Source: Punica granatum
Taxonomy: Eukaryota > Streptophyta > Magnoliopsida > Myrtales > Lythraceae
DNA length: 64,000 bases
Direction of reading: 5' to 3'
Assembly: GCF_007655135.1 (NCBI RefSeq)
Contig: NC_045127.1
Location: 44,713,538-44,777,537, forward strand
The notes beneath the pieces were generated by a model, which was not told the origin of the DNA, made no database searches, and was given only the letters and a program-made list of their open reading frames with translations. Each line of letters opens with the position of its first letter. Position 1 is the first letter of the stretch. A program made the translations under genes and the position numbers. Of the stretch, positions 1 through 13,412 are shown piece after piece.

Positions 1-97
1 CGTCTTCGTGTAATGACTCGACTTTCTTTGACCGTCGAGCATTTTGTACTCGAATTTTCAGTAGTTACATTACCACAATCTCATTACTTTCGAGGGC

Positions 98-128
<31 letters not shown>

Positions 129-739
129 GTTGGTTCCTATGGCATTACGTTTAGAGGTTGGTTTTGCTAAAAATGTCCATGTTTTTCCAGTTTAATTAAT
201 CGGTGTAGTATATAACTTAGTAAATAGGGTTCAGGACAACAACACTCGGCTTAATTTGATTTTTTTTTCTTGTTTGTGAAAGTTTTATCCTTTCTGAATT
301 TTTATTTTATTTTAAATCGTAGATTTCCCTTATAGTAAAGATAGTATCTTTACGCCGGGGGCAATGTGATTTGTATTTCAATGAAGATTCCTCGTTGCCA
401 GGTGCATTGGTCGTATAGTCGAGTGAGGGGAATAATGTGCTTTGTACCTATAAGTCTATTTAGTACAAATGAATGCATTTTGTGTCCCGGCTTGGTGGCT
501 ATGTACCTACTAAGACACTTTTATTGCTTCATTATTCACTGGTTGGTGAAAAACAATATAATAATGCGAAGTTATTCCCGAAATCGACTTAAAAACAAAT
601 GTGATTCTACCAAATAAAAGTATTCCATCTTCTCATCATTTCCTATCCCCAAACATGTGATGGGACTTTTGCCATACAATCTCTCTTGGAGCCTTTGATG
701 CAAATTTTTAGATAAAACAAAATTCTAGAAAAGATTTAT

Positions 740-912
740 GCTGCCTTTGATTTTTAAGTAATATTTTAAATTTATATTTTAATTTTGAAAAAGAGTGGTA
801 CAAATAGTTATGTATGAAGTGAATTCTTTGACTTTGTATGAGTTATGCGATTTTGTTGTGGGTAAAATTAAGTTAAACAAAGATTTTAAAATATCACTTT
901 GAATTCAAATGA
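740..912. mobile_element. MITE-like repeat, family 1 (degraded copy)
   Basis: The segment shares its core with the better copies at 20416-20648 and 35366-35600. The shared parts are the run 'tttgaaaaagagtggta', the phrase 'ctttgactttgtatgagtta' and the later 'gggtaaaattaagtt'. Its ends are eroded and no target-site duplication can be assigned. Confidence 0.45.
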
Positions 913-2882
913 GGCTTTATACTTTTCCACATATTCATATCTTGTGTTATCTAGAAAATCCTGTAATGTCGTGTATTGCATTTGTAATGCAATCAATTTC
1001 AAAACCAAATAAAAGAAAAAGCAATCCCGAAAAAAGGATATAATGCAGTGGCACTTACCTTCGCTTAGTAACTTCAAAGTTTCAAATTCAATTCTTCAGG
1101 TGGACCTATATATACTCTTTTATTAAATTTTACATTTCTTATACTAGTCTCATAGATCTTCATTGTAATCGAAAACGACATAATAGTGTTTCTTCGTAAA
1201 AATCGAAACTTTCTTATTATTATGGGCCCATTGGTTGTTCGTACAAAGAGCTCGCGACTGTTAATTCATATTTGGTACGAAGGAATAGAAAACATAACGA
1301 TCTCCGAATAGGGAGGGTCGATATTTAGAAGCACCGCGAACATAAAGTAAAAACCCTAACCCGACGCCGATGCGAAACTCTCGATGGGCCTAGGCCCGGT
1401 AAAAGGTTGTCATCACTGGACCACTTTCTTTCGGTTGAAGAATTGATGTTGGCCCATCAGGGGCCCAAGTCAGATTATGGTCGACTCAAATCAAAGGATT
1501 GGGAGACTGGGACCCGCTCGTCATTCCACGTACTGTGGAAAAGGGAGAGTAGGATTCACAATTGAAGGCCGAAAGCAGCCAAGTCCCAGTCATTAGAGTG
1601 AGGATGGACGTGTACCGAAGAAATTTAATTTTGATGTAGCAAACCCAGTCGGATGCTGTATTGTTGGTGTAGCCCCACAGTGCAGTTGAATGTTCAACCA
1701 CCACCTCTCTCGATCGTAATTCGCGACATGGGGCCGGCGCTTTTACGTGGTTCGAGGGTGTCGGACGCGAGCTATGTCCAACGAATAGAAAGAGCAGACG
1801 TGTTGTAGTTCTACCCCATTCATTCTGTTGTACAGATCAGGCCTAGGTGGAGTGGTTCGTGTACGTGGTTCCTGCTGATGATGGCCTCGGTTCACACAAC
1901 CGCATAACATGTATCGTGTAATGGATAGTTACAACAACCTAACATGTACGAGTCTTCCTTCTATACAGAGCAGAGTCTAGATTCCATGAAAATTACAGTG
2001 TCCGGACCCCATTCACCCCTAGGTCCAGCGCGTATCTATCTTATCTTGTTGCATACGATCTGTTCTGGTCGTGGCGGGCGAGTCAAACGAGAATGGAAAA
2101 CGAAAGAAGTAGATGGGAAGAGCAATTATCGTACAAGGGTGGATCCAGGTAAGAGAAAGCCCCAACAACATATCAACATTGCTCGCGTTAAATGCGGTAA
2201 GCATTCGATGGATGCCGTTCATGAATGCATTGCAACCCTACAACCTCGCACCCACAGGCTCTCCTTATTCTTACAGCAAAAGACCCTCCCCGACTTCCCT
2301 TCGTGCGGAAAGTGACATCCTCTTTATCCTCTCAAGGAATTTGAGAGATTCGAATCGCCTACTACGTATTAAGCCGATAGTATATATGTACTGTAGATGG
2401 AAAGGGAGGCTCTTTCCTTGAGAGCTCATGCTCGTTCAACTGAAACCCCCTTGGGTTTGGGTTGGTAGTAAGAGGGAGCTTTTAAAGTATCCCTCCTGTC
2501 CACTAACGGCGACCACTAGCCCTCCCTTCTTTCTCTCTTTTAGGGGAAGGACTTGAGCTTGATGTACTGCCGAGGTGAAGTCGCAGGCAACTTCTAAGAA
2601 TAGTGGCGACCTTGTTAGAGCGGTAGTGGTCAGCATTGGCCACCGCCGCTCCTCTCTCTTCATCAATTCTTTCAATGGCAATTTTTGCAAAATCAGAAGG
2701 AGAGTACAGGCAATTCTGTCTTTTCAGTTAGAATATTATTCAATCTTGTCCAATCCCATCCCTCGACGAGATAATTACCAAAATAGTTTATCTTGGAGTG
2801 CCTAAATACACGATAAGAATTGACAAAACTCTATTTCGCCCCTTCTCCCGATCACCAAAAATAGCCAAGGAGCACCTAGCTT

Positions 2883-3165
2883 GCGTTTGGTTTTCACCTA
2901 ATTCAATTTGATTTTATATAATGATGGTAAGTATTGACAAATTTATAAATGAATGAGAATATATATATATATATATATGTGTGTGAAAATAGATTGAGAA
3001 TTTATTATTAAAAATTAATTGTAAAAATGGTTAAGAAAAATTATGAGTGAAAAATTATTATTAAATAAAAAAAATAAAATAGTAATAATTATAATGTTAA
3101 ATTTATGAAACAATAAGGTTGAGTAGGATAAAGTAATATTTTTTATTTGAAAATCAAACAAAATT
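2883..3165. mobile_element. MITE-like repeat, family 2
   Basis: The left end reads 'gcgtttggttttcacc' and the right end 'gaaaatcaaacaaaa', forming short inverted termini around a very AT-rich interior. Interior and ends resemble the copies at about 16148-16460, 35886-36130 and 58745-59005. An AT dinucleotide run lies inside. No coding capacity. Confidence 0.4.
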
Positions 3166-3832
3166 TTAGAAGTTCTGATTTGACGTTTTCCGTTTCTTCT
3201 CCCAAAAGAAAGGACATCTCCCTCTGTCAACCGGAGTGGGGCATGGTGGGCTCTGAGAGGCTCAGATGGGGTCCATGGGCTGACCTTGGAGGAGCTTTTA
3301 CATGTGATGAGCCACCCCTGCGGGGTCCAGTCGACCCATACGATTGTGTCTGAGATGCGCATGAGACATTCAATCTGTGCAGACCTCTGACAGAGATTGA
3401 TGATGACAGCAAAATAATGGACTCCGACCCAGTCCATTCACGCCTCCCGTTCATCTCAGTCGGGTCGAGATTCATCCCATCTACAACGACCATGTCTACA
3501 CCCATTACGTCCGAACAGCTAACTGCTTTGAAATTTAAACTTGAAAAAACAGAGTCATAGGATGTTATTATGCAGCGAATCATGCAATAGGGCATCAACT
3601 TGCAGGAAGCATGCACCAAAGTGCTATTGTCGATTGAATGAATTCTCTACAACGCCATCTATCCGTACATTACATGTTGGTCTACGGCTACACTGCAACC
3701 CTCCGGAGTCGTAAGTAAGTTAAAAGGAGAAACGAGGACAAAAACCTTCATCAGCTTAACTGACAAGAACCCATCAAGGCTTAAAAGTGACTTCCGAATG
3801 GACAAAGAAAGTGAAGTCGTGTAAAGAGCAGC

Positions 3833-6800
3833 TTACGTCCAAAACTCTTTTGTTGCGACGAGGATCTTTCCGCCACTGTGTGACTCGGGTTCATTCTCGT
3901 GTATTACAGTCTTCCACCTCACAGCACGAGCTATCCGATCGACTCTCTCTATAACTTCAAGTGAGTCTCGAATAAGAACTGTACCTTTGGGTCGCAAAAT
4001 CCGGTCCATCTCCACCATCAGATCCACAAGATTACATCTGCAGAGAAATCTGAAGATTAAGATATGCGAAATTGGATTTGGAGGTCTCTATGGAAAGGAC
4101 GAGGCTGTAATTACATTCAACATTGTAATAGAATGGTTTGAGTCAACCACGTTGGAGGCATAGACAGATGAAAATTTAACAATGAAGAATATGATATCCG
4201 GTTTCTGTCAAATTCAAATCTCATGCATGCTGCTGCATCTGATATCCATAAGCATATAGCTGAAGCAGCACTCTCAAGCTTACTAATCTCATCATCAGGA
4301 GGGAGAGATCCTTCACTGGCCTTCCCTTAACCTGTTTCTTTGCAATTATCAAATTTCTAATATTGTAAACAGTTTCACAAAGCGAGAAAATCACTAAACA
4401 GCTGATAAGCATTACCTGGTTTTTCTCAAACCTTGATCTTTTACAAGGGACTCAATCCCATCAACGTGAATGAAGTCATACGTACGAGGATACGTCGAGA
4501 AAGGCTCACACCTGAAACCAGTAGAAGAATCAATTACTTCATATTGAATATACAAAATATTTTGTCTATATACAGACTGCATAGTGAATGCATTATCTTA
4601 CTACATGCCAAATGCCTATCTATCAGCTCTGCCAAAGAGAGTTTCTACATGCATATTTGCTCAAAGACGAGATGAGAGAATATGGGTTGTAGCTTACCAA
4701 TCATGATAGACTCCAATTAGGCCTCTATCATAAATTACACTTAGAGTTGATGGCATGTGAGAGGGAACGATGTTCATCACCCACACAGGATCAGCCGAGA
4801 GTGCTGCCGCAAAACCTCCAAAAAATGCATTTACGTCCATGACATTGCGTATAGCAGCAGTTCCCAACTTCAATTTCAATGAATTTTTATAATAAGCCAC
4901 CCTCCTTGCCCACCGCTCTCTATCAGTCTCAAAAACATCAATCCCATCTTGCACAACTGCGGCTCTATCAGGAGCTTTTGTCAGCCTCTCTGGCCATTTT
5001 GGGATATCTCCAACAGCATATGCTCCCTTGACATAAGTTGTCCTGCTTACACATCTCTTCATTTTGTAGTACCTAAAGCAGGAAAAAGAAAGTTAAAGAT
5101 TTGCAGAGCTTCTAGTTTGCTTTCTCATCTGGATTATAGTCATACCTAAAACTGCAGGGTGGGGGTGAAGGAAATATATTACACTTCAAGAGTTGCATTC
5201 GTCGTCTAAAAATTCAAATAAGCAGTAAACAGTGAGGAATAATTACCATGCAACATTTGGATCCTCAGACTCATCGCACAATTTAGGGCCATTTTCATGG
5301 CATGAATCTCCAGTACGCTTTTTCCAGATAGCAGTATTTCCATCTACGACAACGAGCTCATAGCACAGTGATTTAGCCACAGCCTGGAGATCTGCCCACT
5401 CTTTCTCCTGTTTGGCCCACTTAACAGGAGGGCCAGAGATGATTAGATAGCCTCCTGGGCGGAGCAACCGATCCACCTCAATGAAATATGTTGCATCTAA
5501 AATGGCATAATTCATCCTATAAATAAAAATGGTCGAAAATGGAAGAAATAGTATTTGCATGGGAGTACAAGATCTCGGAGAACTCACTGTAGGCTGTAAA
5601 CGGGATCAAACATCTAGAGCAGTGTACAAAATCGAAAGCAAAGGCAGGGAAGGGAAGCCTGCGAGTTCCAAGCATGGCAACGAAAGCTGGAATTCCCCTT
5701 TCCAGAGCAAATTGTATCTGTGACTTGTGTGAATCTCTTGGAGCAAATGACATTGTTAAGATGCCTTCTGCTAGCAGAGATCCCCCGAAGCTAGCTACCT
5801 GAAATCAAGAAAAGAAAAAAGATGTTTCTTCATACAGCACCTCTGCCAGAACAGGGTTGAAAGAAGAATATGAGAGCATTGATCCTACCCCGCATCCCAT
5901 ATCAAGTGCAGTCCTAATGACACCACCGGCTAGAGGAACATGCTTCTTAAGTTTTCCGATGTAGTGTCCGGCACCATCAGGGAACATAGTGCCACCACCT
6001 GGGAATATGAAGTAAGGCCCTTCTACTTTCATCCATCCTTGATGACCTTTCCTGTCGGCAATTTTATTGTGTGGCATGTTGCTATGCCATATCTACAATT
6101 ACAGGACAAATGTTCAGTCGAAGATCTCTCCCTCCGCAAGCAATCAAGACTTCCACGATGGAAATATGACCAAGCACATATCTTTAATTTCCGTCTTTCT
6201 CTTAGTCAGGCCATTAATATTATCCTGGGTCACTCAACATAACACATGCCAAGACTATTCTATTTGTGTTACCAGGAACGGAAGGGCTAATTGCAACTAA
6301 GTTACATACTATTTGGAACATCAAGCTCATGCATTGCCTTTCCGAGTTTCCGAAGGACGTTAAGCAAAACTCCTCCTTTATGAACATATCTCATACAACA
6401 ACTTAAATCCTTCGATAAAAAACCACAACCTAGGAAGAATGGGCATACTAGTACTGTGGGATTGATGCTAATGTCATTCATGATCCACTTTAGCTTTGTC
6501 GAAAGAATTAGAACTCTAGTGTCTGATATATCGATACACAGGAGGCAAGACACAAAGTCAGAAGCTCAACACATGAAGTTTCTAGCTGAAAAGCTGCCAA
6601 CTGCACTCTCCATAACAGAACTTCCATAATTCACTTATCGAATTGACAAATTCGCATAAGCAACTTGAACCATTATCATAACTCAATGGCTTCATATGGC
6701 GAAATTACATGAGCCAGTAATCCATAAAATCCAGGGGAGCTCCACAGCAGAAATACCTGGGCAACATTAGCTTGAAACAACAACCAACTGATGAAGGAAT

Positions 6801-7228
6801 ACCTTGTTGAGGCTGTCGGGCCACAGTATTGGGATCTTGTACCCCTTCGGCGGAGGAATCAAGCAGAGCGGCGTCTCCTCCGGCCGGGGACAGTGCCGCT
6901 CCCGGTAATAATTCATCTCCCTGCTAAGCTGACTGCTGCGCTTGGGGTCCTCGCAGGGCATGTAGTCGACGTAATCAGCAGGGCAGATTTCTATGTGGCG
7001 CGGGGCCAGCTTGCCCGATTCTACCGCCGCGATGACGCTGCTGCGATCCCGGACGGCAACTATCACGGCCTGGCGCCGGCTGGCGGAGGAGGAGGAGCGG
7101 GAGCTGCCGAGCGGAGAGTAGGCGACGAGGACGAAGAAGAAGGCGAGGACGAAGGCGAGAAGCGCGGCGGACAGGAGGTCCCAGAGCCGCCATTGGCGGG
7201 GGTTCCGCTTCAAGTTCAGGCCACGCAT
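3833..7228 (-). CDS. QUA3: QUA3/PMT13-like pectin methyltransferase, Golgi type II membrane protein
   Basis: This is a member of the plant putative-methyltransferase (DUF248) family and closest by recall to Arabidopsis QUASIMODO3 (At4g00740), a Golgi protein implicated in homogalacturonan methylation. I assembled seven exons with GT-AG borders: 7228-6803, 6092-5889, 5798-5588, 5496-5247, 5072-4698, 4511-4416 and 4037-3833. They join in frame to 588 codons plus stop; the Arabidopsis protein is about 600 residues. A short basic N-terminus is followed by one hydrophobic segment (about residues 17-38), then a luminal domain with the ERHCP motif (about 114-118), the FPGGGTMFP signature, a SAM-binding DMGCGVAS loop at the exon 2/3 junction, [21 protein letters not shown] and YPRTYDFIH. 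Nothing is truncated and the catalytic-domain motifs are all present. The PUX gene lies head-to-head 2.7 kb away. The assignment to QUA3 rather than another PMT rests on overall similarity, including the start and the [16 protein letters not shown] region. Confidence 0.93.
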
Positions 7229-8329
7229 TTGGGGAGCTCGTAGTGATCAGATCGGGCAGGTGCTCATTGTCGGTGGAGATTGGAAGGGAGAAGATTGCAG
7301 CGGTTTGAGGATAACTATTACCTCATCAATGGAGATCGAGCTATGGCCCTACGGTGACGAGCAAGCAAGTTGTCCCGACGATTCTACTCGTCCATGGCGA
7401 TGGCAGCTTCGAGCGCGAGGAGATCGAGAGTGAAGCAGAGCAGTGCATTGCAGGGTGGAGCTCAAAGCTCCAAATCAAATCCAGCCCAAAAAAATTATCT
7501 TATTAAGTTAAATTAAATAAATTAAAATGTTTATAAGACTGGAAAAAAAGAATATATGTCCCGGAAATTTAGGACAAGATTATGTCCCTGAAATTTCATT
7601 TCTTGGACTTTTCGTCCTCATCTCATCTTTTTGGTTTATGCAATGTCCCCCCTGAATATGATGATCTTGCAATTTTACCCACTAATGTTTAAGACTTGCA
7701 ATTTTCGCTCGGTTTGTGAATATTAACGACTGAGAAATGTGTAATGAAGGACCTCTTCTTTCCTGCGAGAGCCTTCGTTACTTTCTGTCCTTCAAAATCT
7801 TGTCGTTTAATTGTACAGTTGTAGTTTTACCATATTTAGTGACGAATTGAACAACAGTTATCGAAATGACCTCATCAATTACCTCTTTACAAGGACAAGC
7901 AATTTGTGTATGCGCTCATGAACTGAGCAAGCCAGTGAGTTTTATTAGAGATTATAATGACTTTTTTTAGAATAAGTATTTCGAGAGTATGAATTGGATT
8001 GAATACACAACTCAAGTGGTCCAGTATTTCTTTTATGGGGCTATTATAGGCATATAATTGCTCTTAAGAACTTTATAATTGTTTTTTGCGAAATTATTCA
8101 TTATCATCATAAAAATTTTATGATTTTTTGTTCGCTGCATATAGATCTTGTGTGACGAATACATGATGTGTGGCAACAAAATAATGCCATCATCTTAAAA
8201 AGAGTTCATCTTCTGTGCCGTTTTATTGCCCTTCTTACGTCTTGTACTAAGTCAATGGGCCTCTGAATTTTGGAAAAGAATAAAAACTTCTCAAGGACTA
8301 AAATAAGAGAAAATCCAAAGTTATGGGCC

Positions 8330-9180
8330 AAAAGTACACAATGGGGTGTATGGTTCCTGGGAATCGGTATTCCAGCTTCTGCTCCCAATTCCAATCCCCA
8401 AACGTGCTGTTTTGTTCATGGGAATCAATGGGAATCGGAATTGCCATTCCGGACCGGTTCCCATTGCCATCTTCCTCGGTGCAAATGGAGTGGGAATCGA
8501 AATTCTCTCGGCATCCCAACTCCGTAAAAACGAAGAATTGCGACTCTCCCCAGTTATCTCAGATTAGCGATTCTGATATGAAGGGGAATAGGCCCCAAAG
8601 GAGAAAGTCCAAATACCCCTCAACCTCAGCCACCTTTCGATGACACCGTCGCTCGACCTCATCCTGCGGATCTTTGATCGACCTCTTCCGGCACGTCTCG
8701 GCAAGGCGAGGCCAAATCTGGCCTCGGCATGGCAAAATCTCACCTTCAAGGATGAGTTTCGACGGTCGTACCCAACATTGTCGAAATCCGCTCTAGCCTC
8801 AAGTTCCCTATGTGATTCTCTCTTCTTCTTCCATAGCAACGTCGCATATCGCTGCACTCCTGATTCTACCACCTCCATCATCGACGGATGAGCCCAGCCC
8901 AGTCTGAGGTTCGCCAAATCGAAGGCTCGGACCCTTGGGCTATGTTCACGAGGGCAAGGCGAACCCATCCATGGTGCTCGCTAGACTCATAGCTCCCAGA
9001 ATTATGGGTTCATCAGAGCCAAAAAAAAAGTTTTGAATCAGAATTTCAGTTTTATATCCTTGAAATTTCGTTGTCTGTCGATTCTAATCCTTTTCAATTT
9101 CATTCCAATGAACCGAACGCCATGCAAGTTGATCGCAAATTAAATTTGAAAATCATAATTCCGACTCTTCAAATTGCATT
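8330..9180. repeat. Repeat-like block, class unknown
   Basis: The left part carries several copies of 'ggaatcgg' and 'attcc' type words. The right end has 'cattccaatgaaccgaacgc', which resembles the terminal wording of transposon families that begin 'gcgttcggttcattgg'. Between them is a GC-richer segment (8640-8990) with no convincing gene. The ends do not form a clear inverted repeat by eye, so this may be one decayed element or two. Confidence 0.25.
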
Positions 9181-9230
9181 CGGCCAGGGAGTATTCACTG
9201 TTTTCTGGGGTGTTTGGTTTCAGAGTTAAA

Positions 9231-9396
9231 CTAAGCTTGATTTTGATTTTGATTTTGATTTTGATTGTGGAAAAAGACAAATGAGATGGTATTATAAATT
9301 TGACTTGAGAAACGTGTGTTTTTGTTATGTAGTGGGTAGAGTTAAAATCAAAATCACGATTCTAAAATCACATCATAAAATCAAACGGGCCTTCAT
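9231..9396. mobile_element. MITE-like repeat, family 1
   Basis: It begins near 'gtttggtttcagagtt' and ends near 'aaaatcaaacgggcc', giving short inverted termini. The interior has a repeated 'ttttga' run, then 'gacaaatgagat', 'cgtgtgtttttgtta' and 'gtgggtagagttaaaat', which are shared with the copy at 13413-13590. Length is about 170 bp with no coding capacity. It sits in the PUX upstream region. Confidence 0.55.
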
Positions 9397-9937
9397 ATCC
9401 GTCAAAATTACAATTTTCAGGACTAGTTTTCAGCCCGCACGTCGCTCGGGTTTACGACACACGATTTTTTTCTTACGAGCCTCACTGGGATGAGGCTCTT
9501 CCTGCTGGCGTTGAACTTGCAAACCCCAGACGATCTCAGGATGAGGTCACTTAAGCCCGAGGCAAAGCTCGACAAGGGCCATCCAGATGTCGCTCTGACG
9601 TCACGAGCCCACAGCCAGGGCGAGTCGTGGGCCCGGACGAGCCTTATCCGAACACGACTCGCGAGTTTAGTATTTTCGACCGGTCCCGTCCATCCCCACG
9701 TATGATTCCAATCACGCATGGGTACTCGTGCCGCGGAAAAAAGCGAAAGTTGAAAGACAGAGCAGAGAGAAGAAGAGTAAGGAAGAATCCAAAGAGTCGA
9801 GGCCGTGCCACTGCCAGTGAAGTCCGAGATCCGCCCGCGATTTCTGCTGCAATTTCACTTCCTTTCCAGCACCCCTTCTCTCCGCTCGGCCCGTCTCTCC
9901 TTCCTTGGGCGGCTTCCCTCCGAAGGAGATTCGACAC

Positions 9938-12900
9938 ATGGCGACGCCGACGCCGACGCCGACTCGACAAGCCCTGGAGACGTACATGAGCATCACCGGC
10001 GCGTCCGAGTCACTCGCGCTTCTCAAGTTGCAGGTGCATTCCCGTTCCTTACCGTCGTCATGCTGTCGTTTAACGGAGCGGAAGTTCCTGGAATATTGCG
10101 GTGAGCCCAGCTTGTGGGCATATATGCTATTATCAATCTGTTTGTTTTTGCAATGAGATCGGCGGTAAACTCTTTAGCTCGGGGAAGCCTTTGATCGAAA
10201 TGTGTATTTATGCTGATAGATGCCGGAGTTGAGTTGCTTATCACACGATCAATGGCTTATGTTTTCCTTTTGATTTCTTCGACGCCGGCCGACTTTGTAA
10301 CTGGGACCAGAGAGGAAGTTTGTCCCATCTGCTAGAGAGTGGTCTTATTAGTTAATAAGAACAGCTGCAATGAGAAGCAGGCGAGACGTGTTGCCTTGCC
10401 TTCATGTCTTATTTACCAGTTCTTCCTCTTCACTCTTTTTGAGTTTTAATAATGCTTTTCTCGAGGTTTTCCGAGGTTGATATGTCCAAGAGAAGAGACC
10501 CCGCCAAACTCCACTTATATCTTTGCCGTACTTAAATACTTGATGCAATAGTCAGGAGAGAACATTCAAAGAATTACAACCATCGGCATTGTCACCCTGT
10601 ATAATCTTTACCGTTATATGAGTTGATTTCAGTTTCGTTGTGTGTTGATTGCATGTCAGGAACATGGAGGTGACCTCACCAAAGCAGTGAATGCACATTT
10701 TACTGAAGGGTTTCCCGACATGTAAGTCCTTCCCCTTTTGTATTCCCAAAAAATGAGTCTACAATTTCTGCTTCCTTGTCCTCGGGATTAGACTGCATTG
10801 TACTCTGTTTGAATCTGCAAATTTGATTCTGAATGCCAACTCTTGGTCTTCCTTGCTCAGAGAAAATCCACCATCTGCTGTAAATCCCCATTATAATTCT
10901 ACGGGGATGAATAGTCAGGCTCATACTGGACAGCGTGGAATTCTACCCTTCCTCTCAGCTGTCAGAAGTTTTAAGCCTTCATCTCTACTTGACCCAAATT
11001 ATAGAAGGAACTTCCTTAACCAGATTGGTGTCTCTGCATCCCGTAATAGCTTGCAAGTTGGTTACCCTATAAATAACACTGGAGACAACAGCCATCAATC
11101 AGCATCGAGGCCACCATTGCACCCCGACTATGGAGCTGAAATGTATAACTCAAGTTCATATGAAAGCTATGCTGAGCAACAAATGATTCAAGCTGCCATA
11201 GAAGCATCAAAGCAGGAGGTAGCTCGGGCTATCTAATGGAAAGAGTCATTGCTGCAATTATCTATTTATTTCGTTATTTTTATTGTCGATCTTTTCCCAA
11301 GTTTATGTTTATGTTTCTTTTTTTTTTCTTTTTTCTTTTTTTTTTCCTGGTGAATATTTCATCTCATTTGTGTGATATGTATGTTACAGGCTTCCTCCAG
11401 TCCTGGTCTTAGGCAAGGCCAAGTTCTCATGGAAGATGAGGAGTTAAATCATGCAATTGCTCTGTCGTTGATGGTTGTTTAATTGCAGACAACTCTTCTT
11501 AAATTATCTTCCTCTTTAATAAAAATTCATTGCTCACTACATTAATTTAATTCAGACGGCAGAGCAAGAAATAACAAACAGGGAGGCTAAAGATAGAGGT
11601 GAAGAATTGGGAGGTTTGGCTGCAACCAGCAGTGCTGAGGAGATGAAAGAAGGCAGCAGCAAGGTGTGTTACTATGGAGTACTTTATGATTGATATTTCC
11701 ATATAGATTATTAACCTTGTAAAAGCACAATGATATGTCCTTATTCAGTAGCATTTGTTGCGATTGGTGAGCATAACTTGATTAAAGCTGATGGCACATT
11801 CTGATGCTTCTAATCTGTTCTGATTCCAAAAGCCGAGGGATATGCCTGTGATAATATCCAATATATCTCGAATTTTATTTCTCTTAAGAAACAAGTTGAT
11901 CCTCTAAGAGACATTTGGAGGGTAGAGTTATGTGAAGTCAATGACGAAATTATTTGCATCAGCTGTTTTTGTTTGCCCTTTTGTTTTCAGGTTATAATAG
12001 TCCCATTTAAGAGTATGTTCTTTTTTCTAATAACGGTTATATTGTCTAAAGCCTGGAAGCTCATCACATCGAGATGAAGCTGGCCATGCAGAAGGACCAG
12101 CAGGTCAGAAATCCTGTGAGGATACCCAGCTTTGCCGGCATGGTCACCATACCATTCCATCTGACGAAGTACTTTCCTTTCAGCAGCAACAATTTACTTG
12201 TTCTCGGGTTTTGCCAACCAAAAACCAAAATATCTGGCTATACTCTCGTTAGATATCTTGGCACTGCAATTAGCTATTTCTTTTGGATGGAGGGTTACTT
12301 TGATCATGCTAAGGTCAATCTACCTATAATAAGCTTTGCTCAAAATGTTCTCATTGATGACAGCAATCTCGAACAAGGCTTGTGACAAAAGCGGTTTCTT
12401 TACCACAAGAGCCTCTATCAGATGATGTGAACGCAATAAATCTTGTCGTTCGCATGCCAGACAGCAGCCGCCACGGCCGCCGCTTTCTCAAATCTGACAA
12501 GCTTCAGGTAGGTGATTCGTCGAGATTCTCTGAATGCATTTCTTTTTCCAATTAACTCTAATCGACCCTCGTCTGCATTTGGCAGTCTCTCTTTGACTTC
12601 GTTGATCTTTGTGGATGGGCAGAACCTGGAAGCTATAGATTGGTAAGTCCTGCAACATTCCAATCTTTTGGTTTTTCCTTTTCAGCTTTACCCTTTGTCA
12701 TGACTCCAAAGTCCAAAGAAAGGGCTATGTCCTGTATTGAATTTAATTGTTGATGCTGCTAGCAGCATACGCATGTTGGATTTTGTGCAATATGTTTTCT
12801 TAAAGTTTCTTAATTAGAGAATTGAATTAATTCCACAATTATAAAATAATTGCTTCGAAACCCAAATGGATGTTTTCCTTGCTGGTACTGGGATTGCAGA

Positions 12901-13109
12901 TGGTCTAATCCACATTCGTGCTGAATGAAATTCAGTCTTATCCTTCGTCAATCCTTTTAAGGTTGACATACTGACTATTTCTGGCTCTCCCTTGTGGGCA
13001 GGTTGCTCCATACCCTCGTCGAGCATTCGTTGCAGGCGACTGCTCCTCGAGTTTGAGTGCATTGGGCCTCACCAGCAAACAAGAAGCATTGTTTCTGGAG
13101 TTGATCTAA
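9938..13109 (+). CDS. PUX9: UBX-domain adaptor, PUX8/PUX9-like (UBA-like + UIMs + UBX)
   Basis: Proteins of this plant UBX family dock ubiquitinated cargo on the AAA ATPase CDC48/p97. Nine exons join in frame: 9938-10033, 10660-10721, 10861-11218, 11390-11473, 11556-11663, 12052-12168, 12364-12507, 12586-12642 and 13002-13109, giving 377 aa. Residues 1-50 form a UBA-like helix bundle ([18 protein letters not shown]). Two UIM-like helices follow: one around residues 152-172 ending AAIEASKQE, the other in exon 4 with [12 protein letters not shown]. The UBX fold spans about 298-377 ([33 protein letters not shown]) and the protein ends LELI. The exon 4 donor (ATG then GTTGTT) is weak, so that border is the least certain. 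The protein is shorter than my recollection of the Arabidopsis PUX8 and PUX9 lengths. The PUX9 symbol is favoured by neighbourhood as much as by sequence. Confidence 0.87.
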
Positions 13110-13121
13110 CCATCATCAACT

Positions 13122-13301
13122 GCAAATATTCCTGTTTCTCCACCTCTGCTTCCTTTCCAAATTCCCTTCGATGCTTGACACCGGAATCTTGGGGAAGATG
13201 TTCAGAGGAAAGCAAATATTCCTCTGTCTCCGCCCCTGCTCCTTTCTGGAATCCCTCCGATGCTTGACACCGGTATCTTGGAGAAGATGTTCAGAGGAAA
13301 C
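13122..13301 (+). repeat. 90-bp tandem duplication in the PUX gene 3' region
   Basis: Two adjacent copies (about 13122-13211 and 13212-13301) both start 'gcaaatattcct' and both contain 'gatgcttgacaccgg' and 'gaagatgttcagagg'. They differ by roughly a dozen substitutions, so the duplication is not very recent. It lies directly after the PUX stop codon and is therefore probably inside the 3' UTR. Confidence 0.8.
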
Positions 13302-13412
13302 TTTAGCAGTGTAGGTTGATTGTTGAACATAGCTTAATGTAATTTCTAGTGGATTTAAAATGTTGAGTTATTTCTAGTGGATTTGAAATTTTCAGTTACC
13401 AAGACAAATTCT

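Larger units (their letters stand above)
1..3640. other. Intergenic region, no gene recognised
   Basis: This stretch is mostly AT-rich and has no reading frame that I can match to a known family. The longest open frame (123 codons near 1944-2315) shows no domain or splice context. It contains a degraded family-1 MITE-like copy (about 740-912), a family-2 copy (about 2883-3165), a short AT run at 2959-2978 and a poly-A run near 100-118. A more GC-rich block at about 3180-3640 stands out in composition but shows no convincing coding signal. The QUA3-like gene ends just to the right on the minus strand, so 3640-3832 probably includes its 3' UTR. Confidence 0.5.
7229..9937. other. Shared upstream region between QUA3-like and PUX genes
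   Basis: This 2.7 kb lies between two divergently transcribed genes and must hold both promoters. 7229-7480 is GC-richer and probably includes the QUA3-like 5' UTR. 7500-8300 is AT-rich with no recognisable feature. 8330-9180 holds moderately GC-rich, repeat-like sequence with several 'gggaatc' and 'attcc' stretches. A family-1 MITE lies at 9231-9396. From about 9700 to 9937 the sequence becomes purine-rich and then C/T-rich, as expected of the PUX 5' UTR. I found no convincing TATA box. Confidence 0.45.

Noticed and set aside
1944..2315. 123-codon frame in the left intergenic region
   Set aside because: No recognisable domain, no splice context and no support from the opposite frames. Probably chance.
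6791..7243. 150-codon plus-strand frame
   Set aside because: It is antisense to exon 1 of the QUA3-like gene and reflects the high GC of that exon.
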